From contig CAXXIY010000001.1 in NCBI GenBank assembly GCA_963675995.2, forward strand, positions 3,038,001-3,102,000: a stretch of DNA of 64,000 nt, given 5' to 3'. Positions 25,272 to 34,448 of this stretch are shown here, in pieces. The stretch's first letter is position 1, and the number at the start of each line of letters is the position of its first letter. Source of the DNA: JAAFHB01 sp963675995. GTDB lineage: Bacteria > Bacteroidota > Bacteroidia > Bacteroidales > Prolixibacteraceae. The translations under genes and the position numbers were made by a program. A model generated the notes under the pieces. It was not told the DNA's origin and did not search any database. It saw only the letters and a program-made list of their open reading frames with translations.

Positions 25272-27680
25272 TTATTTAAGTGGAGATTTAAGTTTCTGAA
25301 AATATACCGATGGATATCCTCCACCCATATTGTGAGCAAGCCATAAACGGTAATCCCTGACTTCTGTAGGGGCAATAAAAGCTTTGTCAACAGGTTGTGT
25401 GGCGGTTACAACAATTATTTGCGACACACCGTTGGCATCCTGACCCGAAAGAACCAATTCATCACGAAAATCGCCGTATAGGTCAGCAACCATCAGCAGA
25501 CTACTATTTGGAATTGGATTGGGTTTGATTTCGGGCAGATCAATTACTTTATCCCCATCAAATTTTCCTATCCGGTGTCCGTTATCACTAAGTAATTTTC
25601 GGGCAGGACTTCCATCCCAGTTGACTGGGAAATACATGGCAAAAGGTTCTTTCAAAATCTTTCCGGTCGAGGAGAAGAGAACCAGGTTCGTATCACCGTG
25701 TCCTGCCCGGTTAGAAAGGCATTCTATTCCCGGTGATCCTTCCCAAATATCGGATGCCCAGCCGGTATGTCCATGTGTCCAGCGGGGATCATCCTCCCGG
25801 TTAACCTTCCAGATTACCTCACCACTATTGGCATCAACCATGTAGACCCCTGCGTGTGCATTCGATTCAACGATATAAAAAACTTCCAGTCCTGGCCGGT
25901 CAGGAAGAAAATCGTTGATAGACACAATATCAGGATGTTGGCGGTAGATCGACCACCTCAGAGTTCCGTCGTGATTCAGGCAGGTGGTGCCATCAAAAAC
26001 TTCCTGTTTGCCATCGTTGTCAACATCGGCAATTTCAATCTTATGCCCTCCACTACCGTTTGTTTCGGCAAAACTGTCAAATTCCCATTGTTTGTTAAGT
26101 TGAGCATCATAAGCTACAAAGATCTCGTTTTCGTAAAGCCCGGTCTGGGTGATCACTGAAGGATGGATGCCATCGAGGTATCCTATCGAGAGATGGATTC
26201 TCGTAGATGACCGCTGATAGTCAGTTGCCATTTTGGGCCATAGCGTTTTGTGCATTACTGTTCCTGTCATTCCATCAAGGATGGCCACATATACTGAGTC
26301 GCCCATTTGAAGACGGGTAATGATCTCAGATTTTCCGTCACAATCCATATCCCACACGTTGAAGGGGACATTACTGGCGCTCCCGAAACAATGATCGTTG
26401 TCACAAATGTTTTTTCTCCACAATGATCGCCCATAAGAAGAGAAAGCCTCTAATTGAACCGGTAAACCCGGGTCCTGGGCCATCTCATAATTCCCGTTGC
26501 CCAGACGGATGACACAATCCATGGCCCCATCACCATCAAGATCTCCAAAAATGGGAACAAGAGCTCCGGGTTTACAAACCGGTTTAAAGGTAACAATAGA
26601 AGCGTTACCTGTCTTGGCCGAAGTCACACCAATCCATTCTGAACGCAATCCCTCTTTCCCGTTGGCATTGACAGGCCGGACATAGTAATTAAATCGCTGA
26701 TCCAAACGCTCATTCTGGTCAATAAAGGAGGTAGATCCGGCAATCGGTTTTTTGTTTATCAGAAATCCTGAATGGTTACGGTAATCAGAACGGTAAACAT
26801 TGAACCGGGTAGATTTGGAATCACCTTCCAATAGCGCCCAGCTCAGGAAAATGGTCCCGTTTTCACAGGGGACAGCACAAAGTTTGCGGGGTTGTATGTT
26901 CCAATCTTCACCCATTGGTTGACGTACCGGACGAAAACCTACATCGGGGTGCCGGATTCCGGATGACAATTCCGACTTGTTTCCGCAGCGCAGATATTCC
27001 TGACTTCGTGCCCATGAACCACCCATACGGCTTCCTTCAAGTGTCGGGACGTCGGTAATCCGGTATTTAAATAGGGTGATCGCAGGATCCAGCAAATTAA
27101 CTGTCATGTGCCAGACATTGCCAGCCATGTTGTACAGTCCATATCCATTGGGTTGATTTGATTTTGCGGGTTGAAGGTAATCCTCCCATCGATCGAACTT
27201 TCGAACCGACTTTGGGTCATAATTGGCTTTTCCTTCCGGATTATGATCTCCCCAGGGATATTTTTTGTCTTTTAAGCCACCCCGCGAAGCGTACTCAAAT
27301 TCTATCGTTGTTGGTAAGCGATAAATCCTTCCTTCAATCCTTGAAATCCATTTTAAATATTCATTAGCATCAGTGCGATTTACGAATATGACCGGATAGT
27401 TTTCCTTTCCTGCAGGTATTTGCCCACCTTTCCAATGGAAGGGAGTATGGTACCCCGAAGCATCGGTAAATTGTTTGTATTCGGCGTTCGTAACCGGATG
27501 ATCCAGCATCTCAAAATCGTCAATCCTCACTTCGTTACGAACCGAAGCTGTTACAATATCCCCACTTTGAAATGTTGCCCCCTTAACAAGAACAAATCCA
27601 TTCAGAAAATTTTTTTGTGAAAGGACAGGTAAATTGATAATTATCAATAAGATGAATAGAATAGAAATGTTTTTTTTCAT
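25272..27680 (-). CDS. SUMF1-like domain fused to PL11 rhamnogalacturonan lyase
   Basis: An 802-residue secreted protein (signal peptide MKKNISILFILLIIINLPVL). Residues about 25-250 form a formylglycine-generating-enzyme/SUMF1 domain (LDHPVTNAEYKQF, RLPTTIEFEYASRGG, YGLYNMAGNVWHM, GIRHPDVGFRPVR). Residues about 265-802 are a PL11 lyase: an N-terminal fibronectin-like part with FNVYRSD, calcium-site repeats GDLDGDGAMD, WDMDCDGKSE and ADVDNDGKQE, and NWDGSPARKLL. PL11 cleaves the rhamnogalacturonan I backbone. The SUMF1 part lacks the copper-binding cysteine pair of true FGE: in GGSWARSQEYLRC the positions are Arg and Leu. With no sulfatase in the window, it is more likely a sugar-binding or structural module than a maturase. 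Confidence 0.85.
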   Translation of the reverse strand: MKKNISILFILLIIINLPVLSQKNFLNGFVLVKGATFQSGDIVTASVRNEVRIDDFEMLDHPVTNAEYKQFTDASGYHTPFHWKGGQIPAGKENYPVIFVNRTDANEYLKWISRIEGRIYRLPTTIEFEYASRGGLKDKKYPWGDHNPEGKANYDPKSVRKFDRWEDYLQPAKSNQPNGYGLYNMAGNVWHMTVNLLDPAITLFKYRITDVPTLEGSRMGGSWARSQEYLRCGNKSELSSGIRHPDVGFRPVRQPMGEDWNIQPRKLCAVPCENGTIFLSWALLEGDSKSTRFNVYRSDYRNHSGFLINKKPIAGSTSFIDQNERLDQRFNYYVRPVNANGKEGLRSEWIGVTSAKTGNASIVTFKPVCKPGALVPIFGDLDGDGAMDCVIRLGNGNYEMAQDPGLPVQLEAFSSYGRSLWRKNICDNDHCFGSASNVPFNVWDMDCDGKSEIITRLQMGDSVYVAILDGMTGTVMHKTLWPKMATDYQRSSTRIHLSIGYLDGIHPSVITQTGLYENEIFVAYDAQLNKQWEFDSFAETNGSGGHKIEIADVDNDGKQEVFDGTTCLNHDGTLRWSIYRQHPDIVSINDFLPDRPGLEVFYIVESNAHAGVYMVDANSGEVIWKVNREDDPRWTHGHTGWASDIWEGSPGIECLSNRAGHGDTNLVLFSSTGKILKEPFAMYFPVNWDGSPARKLLSDNGHRIGKFDGDKVIDLPEIKPNPIPNSSLLMVADLYGDFRDELVLSGQDANGVSQIIVVTATQPVDKAFIAPTEVRDYRLWLAHNMGGGYPSVYFQKLKSPLK

Positions 27681-27752
27681 GATAGTTACCTTTTAAAATT
27701 AGTCGTAAACGGATATTTTGTAGTGCCTCTAAGATAGTGAAAACTATTGTTT

Positions 27753-30008
27753 TCATTCCATTATTTTTGATATTGGTCTTTCGTTTAGCTTTGTTGCCCA
27801 CTTTTTCTGCGGTGTATCTCCCATGATGAATTCGAGTGAGCCTCCCTTCTGAATATCGTTGTATTTGATGAATGATTTGGAATAAACCTGTCCATTTATG
27901 TTTGCCGATTGGATGTAGAAATTTTTGTCAGAAACATCTGCTGCATTGATCACAAACGTTTTCCCATTCGACAAATGAAGTTTGGCGCTCACCACCGAGG
28001 GAGTTCCTATTGCGTAATAATTTATACCTGGTGTAACCGGATAAAATCCTAGTGTACCAAATACATACCAGGCTGACATTTGCCCGCAGTCATCATTCCC
28101 GCACAGACCATCACGAGAACTCTTGTACAGTGTTTTTTTAATTTGATTCACCACCTGTTGCGTTTTCCAGGGTTTTCCGGCAAAATCATACAGATAAGCT
28201 ACATGGTGGCTGGGTTCGTTCCCTTGTGCATATTGACCAATCAATCCGGTAACATCCCAGGCCCTTTCGTTGTCGAGGGTCGGAGCTGTGTTGAACAAGG
28301 TGTCGAGTTTGGTACAGAATTTTTCGTCGCCGCCCATCAGTTCAATTAGTGTATTTACATCCTGCGGTACATAGAAGCTATATTGCCAGGAGTTTCCTTC
28401 GGTAAAATCACCTTTATTCAGGATTGAAACAGCTTTAGGATCAAATGGTGTAATCCAGCTTCCATCAGCTTTCTTGCCTCGCATAAAACCTGTTGATGGG
28501 TCAAACTGATATTGGAAATATTTGGCCCGTTTAGTGAAGTAGGCGTAGTCATCCATTTTCCAGAGTTTCTGTGAGACCTGTGCCAGACACCAGTCGTCAT
28601 AAGCATATTCCAGCACTTTTGAAACTGAATTGCTTTCCAGTTCGCTGGGTATGTAACTGTATTTTTTCAAATACCCTATTCCACGACTGTCGTCCATGGC
28701 ACTTTTTTTCATGGCTTCGAAAGCGAGTTCGTAGCTGAATCCTTTCTGGTCATGCAGGATAGCTTCAGAAATGACAGGGATCGAGTGATATCCGATCATG
28801 CAATAGGTTTCGTTTGAACCATATTCGTTAATTGGCAACTGGCCAATCTGGTTATAGCGTTCCAGCATCGAATTAATAAATCCAACGTTTTTCTCAGAAT
28901 AGATAAGGGCGTAAAGCGGGTGACTTGCCCGGTAGGTATCCCATAGGGAAAAATTGGTGTAAAGATCGCCCGTTTTGCTGGTATGTACTTCTCCGTCCCA
29001 TCCGCGGTAGGTCCCGTCAACATCAGTTATCAGATTCGGAGAAACCAAACAATGATACAATGCCGTATAAAAGACTTTCTTCTGGTCATCGGTGTTAGTT
29101 TTAACTTCAATTTTTGACAGGTATTCTTCCCAGATATTCCTTGTATTCTCTGCTGTCTTATCGAAATTCCATGAGGGAATTTCAGCATCGAGGTTTTTCA
29201 TAGCTCCAGCCTCCCCTGATGTTGAAAGGCTCACTTTTACAAGCACTTTTTCATCCCTGGCTGTTTCGAAATGAAGAAATATTTTACACACTTTTCCAGA
29301 AAGGTTTTTTTCTTCCCCTTTTTCTCCATCGATGTATGAAGTGATCTTCCCGAATGGTTTGGAAAACCGGGCGCAGAAATAGATATGCTGGTCTTTAATG
29401 AATCCGCTGGAATGGCGATATCCTGTGAGGGTTTGATTATCGACCACTTTGATGGAGCTTTCGGTGGTCATGTCTTCCATCCCATGATCCAGATCAATGA
29501 TCATTCCTGCGTTTGAGCTCTTTGGGAATGTATAACGGTGAAATCCGACCCTCGAAGAGGCTGTCATTTCGGCGTAAATATTTGGATCATCAAGTTTTAC
29601 CGCATAATATCCCGGTTGCGCTTTTTCTGATGCAATTGTAAAGCGTGACCGATAACCGGATCCTGGATTTTCTTTTACGCCGGGTTCAAATCTGGGCTCA
29701 CCAATGGTTGGCATGATCAGGATATCTCCCATGTCGGCAGCACCGGTGCCACTGAGGTGGGTATGCGAAAAACCAATAATAGAATTGTCAGGAGAATGAT
29801 AGCCTGAACAATATTCCCAGCCCTTTACCCCTGTGTCGGGGCCTACCTGTACCATTCCAAAAGGAGTTGTGGCAGCCGGATAGGTATGGCCCACAGTTGC
29901 AGTGCCGATAAACGGGTCAACAAAAGTGGTTAGCGCTTGGCCCCAAACAGTGGATGAACCACCTGAAATCACGAATAATCCTATTGATAAATATTTTAAT
30001 GCACCCAT
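27753..30008 (-). CDS. GH92 alpha-mannosidase, secreted, canonical active site
   Basis: A 751-residue GH92 protein with signal peptide MGALKYLSIGLFVISGG. Hallmarks in order: VDPFIGTATVGHTYP, PFGMVQVGPDTG, Glu537 in EGNSWQY (expected general acid), Glu598 in GNEPSHHVAYLYDFAG, and Asp639-Asp640 in GNDDCGQMSAWYVFGTLG (expected base region). All positions line up with characterised Bacteroides GH92 enzymes within a few residues. It should be a calcium-dependent inverting exo-alpha-mannosidase. The residues before NEP (Gln-Gly) differ from the His-Glu reported for alpha-1,2 specific members as I recall it, so another linkage is likely. Confidence 0.9.
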   Translation of the reverse strand: MGALKYLSIGLFVISGGSSTVWGQALTTFVDPFIGTATVGHTYPAATTPFGMVQVGPDTGVKGWEYCSGYHSPDNSIIGFSHTHLSGTGAADMGDILIMPTIGEPRFEPGVKENPGSGYRSRFTIASEKAQPGYYAVKLDDPNIYAEMTASSRVGFHRYTFPKSSNAGMIIDLDHGMEDMTTESSIKVVDNQTLTGYRHSSGFIKDQHIYFCARFSKPFGKITSYIDGEKGEEKNLSGKVCKIFLHFETARDEKVLVKVSLSTSGEAGAMKNLDAEIPSWNFDKTAENTRNIWEEYLSKIEVKTNTDDQKKVFYTALYHCLVSPNLITDVDGTYRGWDGEVHTSKTGDLYTNFSLWDTYRASHPLYALIYSEKNVGFINSMLERYNQIGQLPINEYGSNETYCMIGYHSIPVISEAILHDQKGFSYELAFEAMKKSAMDDSRGIGYLKKYSYIPSELESNSVSKVLEYAYDDWCLAQVSQKLWKMDDYAYFTKRAKYFQYQFDPSTGFMRGKKADGSWITPFDPKAVSILNKGDFTEGNSWQYSFYVPQDVNTLIELMGGDEKFCTKLDTLFNTAPTLDNERAWDVTGLIGQYAQGNEPSHHVAYLYDFAGKPWKTQQVVNQIKKTLYKSSRDGLCGNDDCGQMSAWYVFGTLGFYPVTPGINYYAIGTPSVVSAKLHLSNGKTFVINAADVSDKNFYIQSANINGQVYSKSFIKYNDIQKGGSLEFIMGDTPQKKWATKLNERPISKIME

Positions 30009-30066
30009 CTTGTTATTTAATTTGTGATAGATTTTAATATATGCTTGATTAGAAATTTAATATTTT

Positions 30067-32235
30067 TCAGGTTATGGTAAGAAAAACGATTCCCCATGGT
30101 GAAATGGATGGAATTTCAACCAAAAGGTCTGTACCTTCCCGATGAGTTTTGAGAGATATTTTCCAGGCGCCTTCAGCTGAATATTGAGTGACGACATTCG
30201 ATCTGGCATGTCGGAGACGCAATGTAAGGGGTTGAGTTTCTCCAATGCTAACATTCAAAAGTGTTACGCATAGTAGCGCTCCATTAGGTTTACTGAGGCG
30301 CGGACATACAACGACCTGTGCGCTCGTTTCGAGAATCGCCGGAAGTTTACCTGTCGAGATCCAGTCAGCCATTTTCAATAATTGCATCCTTTTAGCCGAT
30401 GAGATGACATTCTGGAAACTGTTGTATCCCAGAACTCCTACACGCCCCCCAAGTTCGTTTTCAAAGACGGCAGTTGCACAACCGAGTTCTTCGCCTGTTG
30501 AGGAGTGCATCTCTCCAAGGGCACGGTGTGAAGTTCCGTTGAATGTTAATTTGTAAAACGAATTGACAAATTGGCTCCAGCTCACACCATAGTACTTCCC
30601 ATTCAGGGGATCTTTTGTCAGTAATTCCTTCGCTCCATTTTCCGGCATAAAGGTAGCCCGAACTCCGAGGTCAAAACCCAGACTTCGATCCTGAAGTTTT
30701 GCAACGGCTTCACCGTCCATTAACACCCCGCCGGCAAACAACTGTTTTAGTTCCTCCTTGGTTAAGCCTGAGGCTGCTTCAGCGGTCAGCAGTGACGCAC
30801 AGGCAAGCGGACTATCTGGACAAAGAGGCAAACCTAAAGTTGTCACCTGCATTACATCGTTTGAATGTACATTCCAGCTATCCCATGGTTTTTCTTTTAT
30901 ACCAATAGGTCTTGCAACATGATGACGACCGAAGGTTAGATCAAGACCGCCAAGTGCACTATCCTGATTAAGGTTTGCCATTCGTTTCCAGAGCGGAAGC
31001 CAAACCTTAAATTTGGTAAGGAAAAGTTCCATCCATTCTGGTCCTTCGAGGTGCATGTCATTCCAAAGGGCATAGGAGAGGGAGTTACAACCCATTGCCA
31101 AATGAAGCGTCGATTCGATGGCCGTGCCGCGGGGACTCTTGCCCATTGAAGTATGGTTCGTGTTCTCTACTTCAGGGCAGATTTGTTCAACTGAATCACC
31201 TGCACGTTCAACCTGTCGGGCAATACCAAAGCTTTTTGTGAGAAGATTACGGGGTGCATGATCAGAATAATAACCATGTCCCGGCCGGGTTCCTGATTTT
31301 CTCCCGGTAACCCTCTCCATGGCCGAGAATATCTTTTTCAAATCAGGACCATAATAGGTGCTCCAATCCAGAGAACACTGCTGTACACCCATGCGGCATA
31401 AAGGGGCTTTTTTCACTGCTGCTTCAGCAATGACTCCGGCAAGATTCGCCAGACCCGACATCCCAAAAGCAACCCAATCAAGCCGAAGCTGGCTGTATTG
31501 TCCCGGTTTCACCAGTTCCAAAGCAAGTTCTGAGCGGGTAAAAGTTACTCCCTGCAAAAGAGAAAAGTCGGCAAGGCATTTGTCACAAAAACAACCATAT
31601 TGGACAGGTGGATGGGAATTCATCCGTAAGTCGTCGTCGATCCAGATGGAACTTGGTTGAATAGCGGAAGCATAAATATCTGTAAGTTGGCGCACATAAT
31701 CCAGAAATTTGTCGTCACGAGGACAATTGCAATCGGCAATGCTCCCGTCGTGGCCGATGAGAGGTTGATTTCTTGAAGCCGTATCGCTGGCAAAAAAAGT
31801 GCCTCCATGACCTACGGTATTGGCAATTTGCAATCCTGCGGCAATTCCCAGTTCCCTGATTTCGACGGCTGCGCTATCCATCAGAGCTGCTGATTCACGA
31901 TGCTTTTGAAGATCAGGAAACCCAAATTCAGTGCAGAACCAGACTTCATTACAAACACCTGGATTATTTCTCAGTAGTTCAATTACTTCAGCAAGTGTCT
32001 CCTTATTCCGATGGTGCCTGGGATGTAACCTCATTATTAAAAATGGGAAATTTAATTGATGATCAATATTGTTTGTTATCGTTGTGTCTGAATAATCGGA
32101 AATTAAATCTGTCTTAACCCGATTATTAGCTGAAGCCAACCCGGTTAAACCAGCCATTTGGGTTACTACGGCACCGGCGCCAATTTTAAGTACATCCCGG
32201 CGGGTAATATTTACGGCCATTTTCTTATTGTTCAT
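30067..32235 (-). CDS. Tat-exported putative TIM-barrel hydrolase of unrecognised family
   Basis: About 722 residues from the ATG at 32235 (32220 is an alternative). Signal TRRDVLKIGAGAVVTQMAG is a Tat leader. I do not recognise a named family. Residues 60-450 resemble the TIM barrels of GH42-like hydrolases: strands followed by acidic motifs such as EVWFCTEFGFPD, SSIWIDDDLRM and ICPEVENTNH, and the FCDKCLADF pair of cysteines that could bind a metal. The C-terminal 200 residues look like a Rossmann-like and beta-sandwich extension. It sits between SusD and the GH92 gene in the locus, so it is probably a glycosidase acting on the imported oligosaccharides. Confidence 0.65.
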   Translation of the reverse strand: MNNKKMAVNITRRDVLKIGAGAVVTQMAGLTGLASANNRVKTDLISDYSDTTITNNIDHQLNFPFLIMRLHPRHHRNKETLAEVIELLRNNPGVCNEVWFCTEFGFPDLQKHRESAALMDSAAVEIRELGIAAGLQIANTVGHGGTFFASDTASRNQPLIGHDGSIADCNCPRDDKFLDYVRQLTDIYASAIQPSSIWIDDDLRMNSHPPVQYGCFCDKCLADFSLLQGVTFTRSELALELVKPGQYSQLRLDWVAFGMSGLANLAGVIAEAAVKKAPLCRMGVQQCSLDWSTYYGPDLKKIFSAMERVTGRKSGTRPGHGYYSDHAPRNLLTKSFGIARQVERAGDSVEQICPEVENTNHTSMGKSPRGTAIESTLHLAMGCNSLSYALWNDMHLEGPEWMELFLTKFKVWLPLWKRMANLNQDSALGGLDLTFGRHHVARPIGIKEKPWDSWNVHSNDVMQVTTLGLPLCPDSPLACASLLTAEAASGLTKEELKQLFAGGVLMDGEAVAKLQDRSLGFDLGVRATFMPENGAKELLTKDPLNGKYYGVSWSQFVNSFYKLTFNGTSHRALGEMHSSTGEELGCATAVFENELGGRVGVLGYNSFQNVISSAKRMQLLKMADWISTGKLPAILETSAQVVVCPRLSKPNGALLCVTLLNVSIGETQPLTLRLRHARSNVVTQYSAEGAWKISLKTHREGTDLLVEIPSISPWGIVFLTIT

Positions 32236-32312
32236 AAGTCTGTAAATTATTGTCAATGGTCTGTAGGAGATGAATTCAATTGATATTGATGTCTTTAGGG
32301 ATTTGCAGGCAG

Positions 32313-32534
32313 TCACTTTGTTTTATCAACTGCAGTCGACTCATCAAGATCATCAGCCATGACTATTGGGAAATACCCATCTATGCCAGGACGATCTAAA
32401 CTGGTCCTGATACTGCCCTGTTCGGATGCCATCGGAGTTACATTAAAATCAACCTTACCTTTGTCGGAGCAGGAGCATGCCAAACAGGTACTCAAACATA
32501 AGAGTAGCAACCAAACTATTTTAAAACAATTCAT
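32313..32534 (-). CDS. Small lipoprotein, possibly a truncated gene
   Basis: A 73-residue frame whose first 25 residues (MNCFKIVWLLLLCLSTCLAC) are a clear lipoprotein signal. The rest (residues 26-73) is polar with no recognised domain. It may be a genuine small lipoprotein, or the start of a former surface glycan-binding protein of SusE type, which would normally follow SusD here. The next gene starts 77 bases after its stop. Confidence that it is expressed is moderate to low. Confidence 0.4.
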   Translation of the reverse strand: MNCFKIVWLLLLCLSTCLACSCSDKGKVDFNVTPMASEQGSIRTSLDRPGIDGYFPIVMADDLDESTAVDKTK

Positions 32535-32772
32535 CCAATGAGTTTTTCGTTTTCAAGATGATGGAAAAGCATTCCCTTCCATTTCACAAGCGCTCTTTTA
32601 ACCGCATTTATTTGGATGAGCAGCATGAAAAATGATAGGCAGATCAGAACAAGCAGATTCTGATATTCAGTAAATGAGATTATAGAAAAGAGAGGTTGAA
32701 CTAAAAGAAGATTCCATTTTTAGATTCAGCCTCGCCTTCCGATTCGGATCAAAATATTTATTATAGACTTCA

Positions 32773-32803
32773 GACCTGTCAGGTTTTTAAAACCTGACAG
32801 GTC
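32773..32803. terminator. Perfect palindrome with 15-base arms, terminator-like
   Basis: GACCTGTCAGGTTTT (32773-32787), one T, then the exact reverse complement AAAACCTGACAGGTC (32789-32803). It ends eight bases before the SusD stop codon at 32812 on the opposite reading direction, so it lies just downstream of susD. It could terminate the sigma-FecR-SusCD transcript or attenuate reading into the enzyme genes. The stretch 32535-32772 upstream of it holds no gene that I can see. Confidence 0.6.
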
Positions 32804-32811
32804 TTTAATAG

Positions 32812-34419
32812 TTAATAACCTGGATTTTGTGTTAAAAGTGGGTTTGTATCAATTTCAGCTTTTGGAATAGGTAGAACCCTGTGTCTGATGTCAGCATCTG
32901 TTTTAACACCCCATTTGTCTTCCCATTTTCCGTAGCGGATCAGGTCGTTACGCCGCCATCCTTCGAAACACAATTCACGGGCACGCTCATCCAGTAAGCC
33001 ATTCAGGTCAATTGAGGAGAATTGCGATGCTTTGGAACGGGCCCTGACAGTATTGACCAGAGAAAGGGCTGTTTGGCCTAGAGTAGGGGTAGCTCCACGA
33101 AGAATAGCTTCTGCTTTCATCAGCAATACATCGGCATATCTCAGCACTGGTTGGTCATTCCCCTGGTCGCGGGTTGGAGAAGAACTATCGGGATAAAATT
33201 TATTGCAACGATACCCCTGGCCCAATCCGGCAAGGTCATCACCGGTATCAAACTTGTCGAGACTACGGAACTCGATTGTTTTGGTAAATTCTAAAGTATA
33301 GGTAATAACAGCATTTCCGTCAGATCCGGTATAACGGCCATCGAGCCCTTTCTTGGTTGTTTGTGTCGTTATGGGCGTGCCATCGTTGTTGTACTGTATC
33401 CCTGTCAGCCAAATTTTTTGCCTCACGTCCGTATTGTCAATGGTGAATTTATCGTAGAATTCGGGCCAGGTTTTTATACAACCTGATGGTGTGAAAGGGA
33501 GGGCATATTTAGTTCTGAGTAATTTATGCAACCAATAACGCGCCGGATAATTGAGCAGGATGTTATTTCCGTCGTAGACTACGGCAAACAGGAAATCTTT
33601 TATCTGAGGTCCGTTATCAGGATAAAATTCTTTGAGGTAATCGGCATCCAGACCAATGGTCCCCTTGGTAGTGGCTTCATTGATAACGGCATCACACATG
33701 GCTACGGCATCGTTGTACTTGTCTGATTTACCGGCAAAAATAGGAGCATTGAGGTAAAGTTTAGCCAAAAGTGCATAAGCCATCCATTTGGTAGGGCGTC
33801 CATAGGTGGTTACGCCTACAGTTCCGCTAAGGTCGGTCACCGCAGCTTTTAGTTCGGTTTCGATAAAATCGTAAACTGATGCCCTCGAAGCACGTCCGGT
33901 AACGATAGAGGTAGGTCCAAATGTGGTTGTTAATGGAACATCACCCCACATGTCAATTGCAAGGAAATAGTAAAAGGCCCTCATTGCACGAATCTCGGCA
34001 ATAGCTGTCTTCTTAAATGTTGATTCAGCGGCTTTCTCAAACAATGGCAGAAGGCTGTTGCATTTGCTGATACCACCAAAACAACACGACCAAGCCTCAC
34101 TGATAAAACGTGAATCGGTAGCCCAGGTATGCATGTGATCGTTGTAGTAACGTGCAGCATCATACCAGTTTCCACCGTTTGCAGTAAGCACCATTCCATC
34201 GGCCGTATTTTCCCTGCAGAACCAAAGCCCCTGCATGAAATATTGGGCTAAATTGGTAAAAAGCGGGCCTTCGACCGCCACAAAATCCTCCTGGGTTTGC
34301 GGAAAGTTATCCGGGGTTATTTCTGATACAACCGGTGCATCCAAATTTGTGCATCCGATAAAAAAGAATAACGATAAAGCAATGGTAAAAACAAAGCTTT
34401 TATTGATATATTTTTTCAT
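32812..34419 (-). CDS. SusD/RagB-family outer-membrane glycan-binding lipoprotein
   Basis: A 535-residue surface lipoprotein (signal ending FFIGC) that pairs with the SusC transporter. SusD features: an N-terminal helical scaffold with IRAMRAFYYFLAIDMWGDVP, ALLAKLYLNAP, and the conserved end RARELCFEGWRRNDLIRYGKW followed by IPKAEID and NPLLTQNPGY at the very C-terminus. It binds oligosaccharides and acts as the lid of the SusC barrel. It lies 29 bases after SusC on the same transcript. Confidence 0.96.
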   Translation of the reverse strand: MKKYINKSFVFTIALSLFFFIGCTNLDAPVVSEITPDNFPQTQEDFVAVEGPLFTNLAQYFMQGLWFCRENTADGMVLTANGGNWYDAARYYNDHMHTWATDSRFISEAWSCCFGGISKCNSLLPLFEKAAESTFKKTAIAEIRAMRAFYYFLAIDMWGDVPLTTTFGPTSIVTGRASRASVYDFIETELKAAVTDLSGTVGVTTYGRPTKWMAYALLAKLYLNAPIFAGKSDKYNDAVAMCDAVINEATTKGTIGLDADYLKEFYPDNGPQIKDFLFAVVYDGNNILLNYPARYWLHKLLRTKYALPFTPSGCIKTWPEFYDKFTIDNTDVRQKIWLTGIQYNNDGTPITTQTTKKGLDGRYTGSDGNAVITYTLEFTKTIEFRSLDKFDTGDDLAGLGQGYRCNKFYPDSSSPTRDQGNDQPVLRYADVLLMKAEAILRGATPTLGQTALSLVNTVRARSKASQFSSIDLNGLLDERARELCFEGWRRNDLIRYGKWEDKWGVKTDADIRHRVLPIPKAEIDTNPLLTQNPGY

Positions 34420-34448
34420 ATTATGTTTTTTTTATACGTTGCTACACA

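Noticed and set aside
25272..27680. Reading the SUMF1 domain as a sulfatase-activating enzyme.
   Set aside because: The copper-binding cysteine positions are not cysteine, and no sulfatase is encoded in the window.
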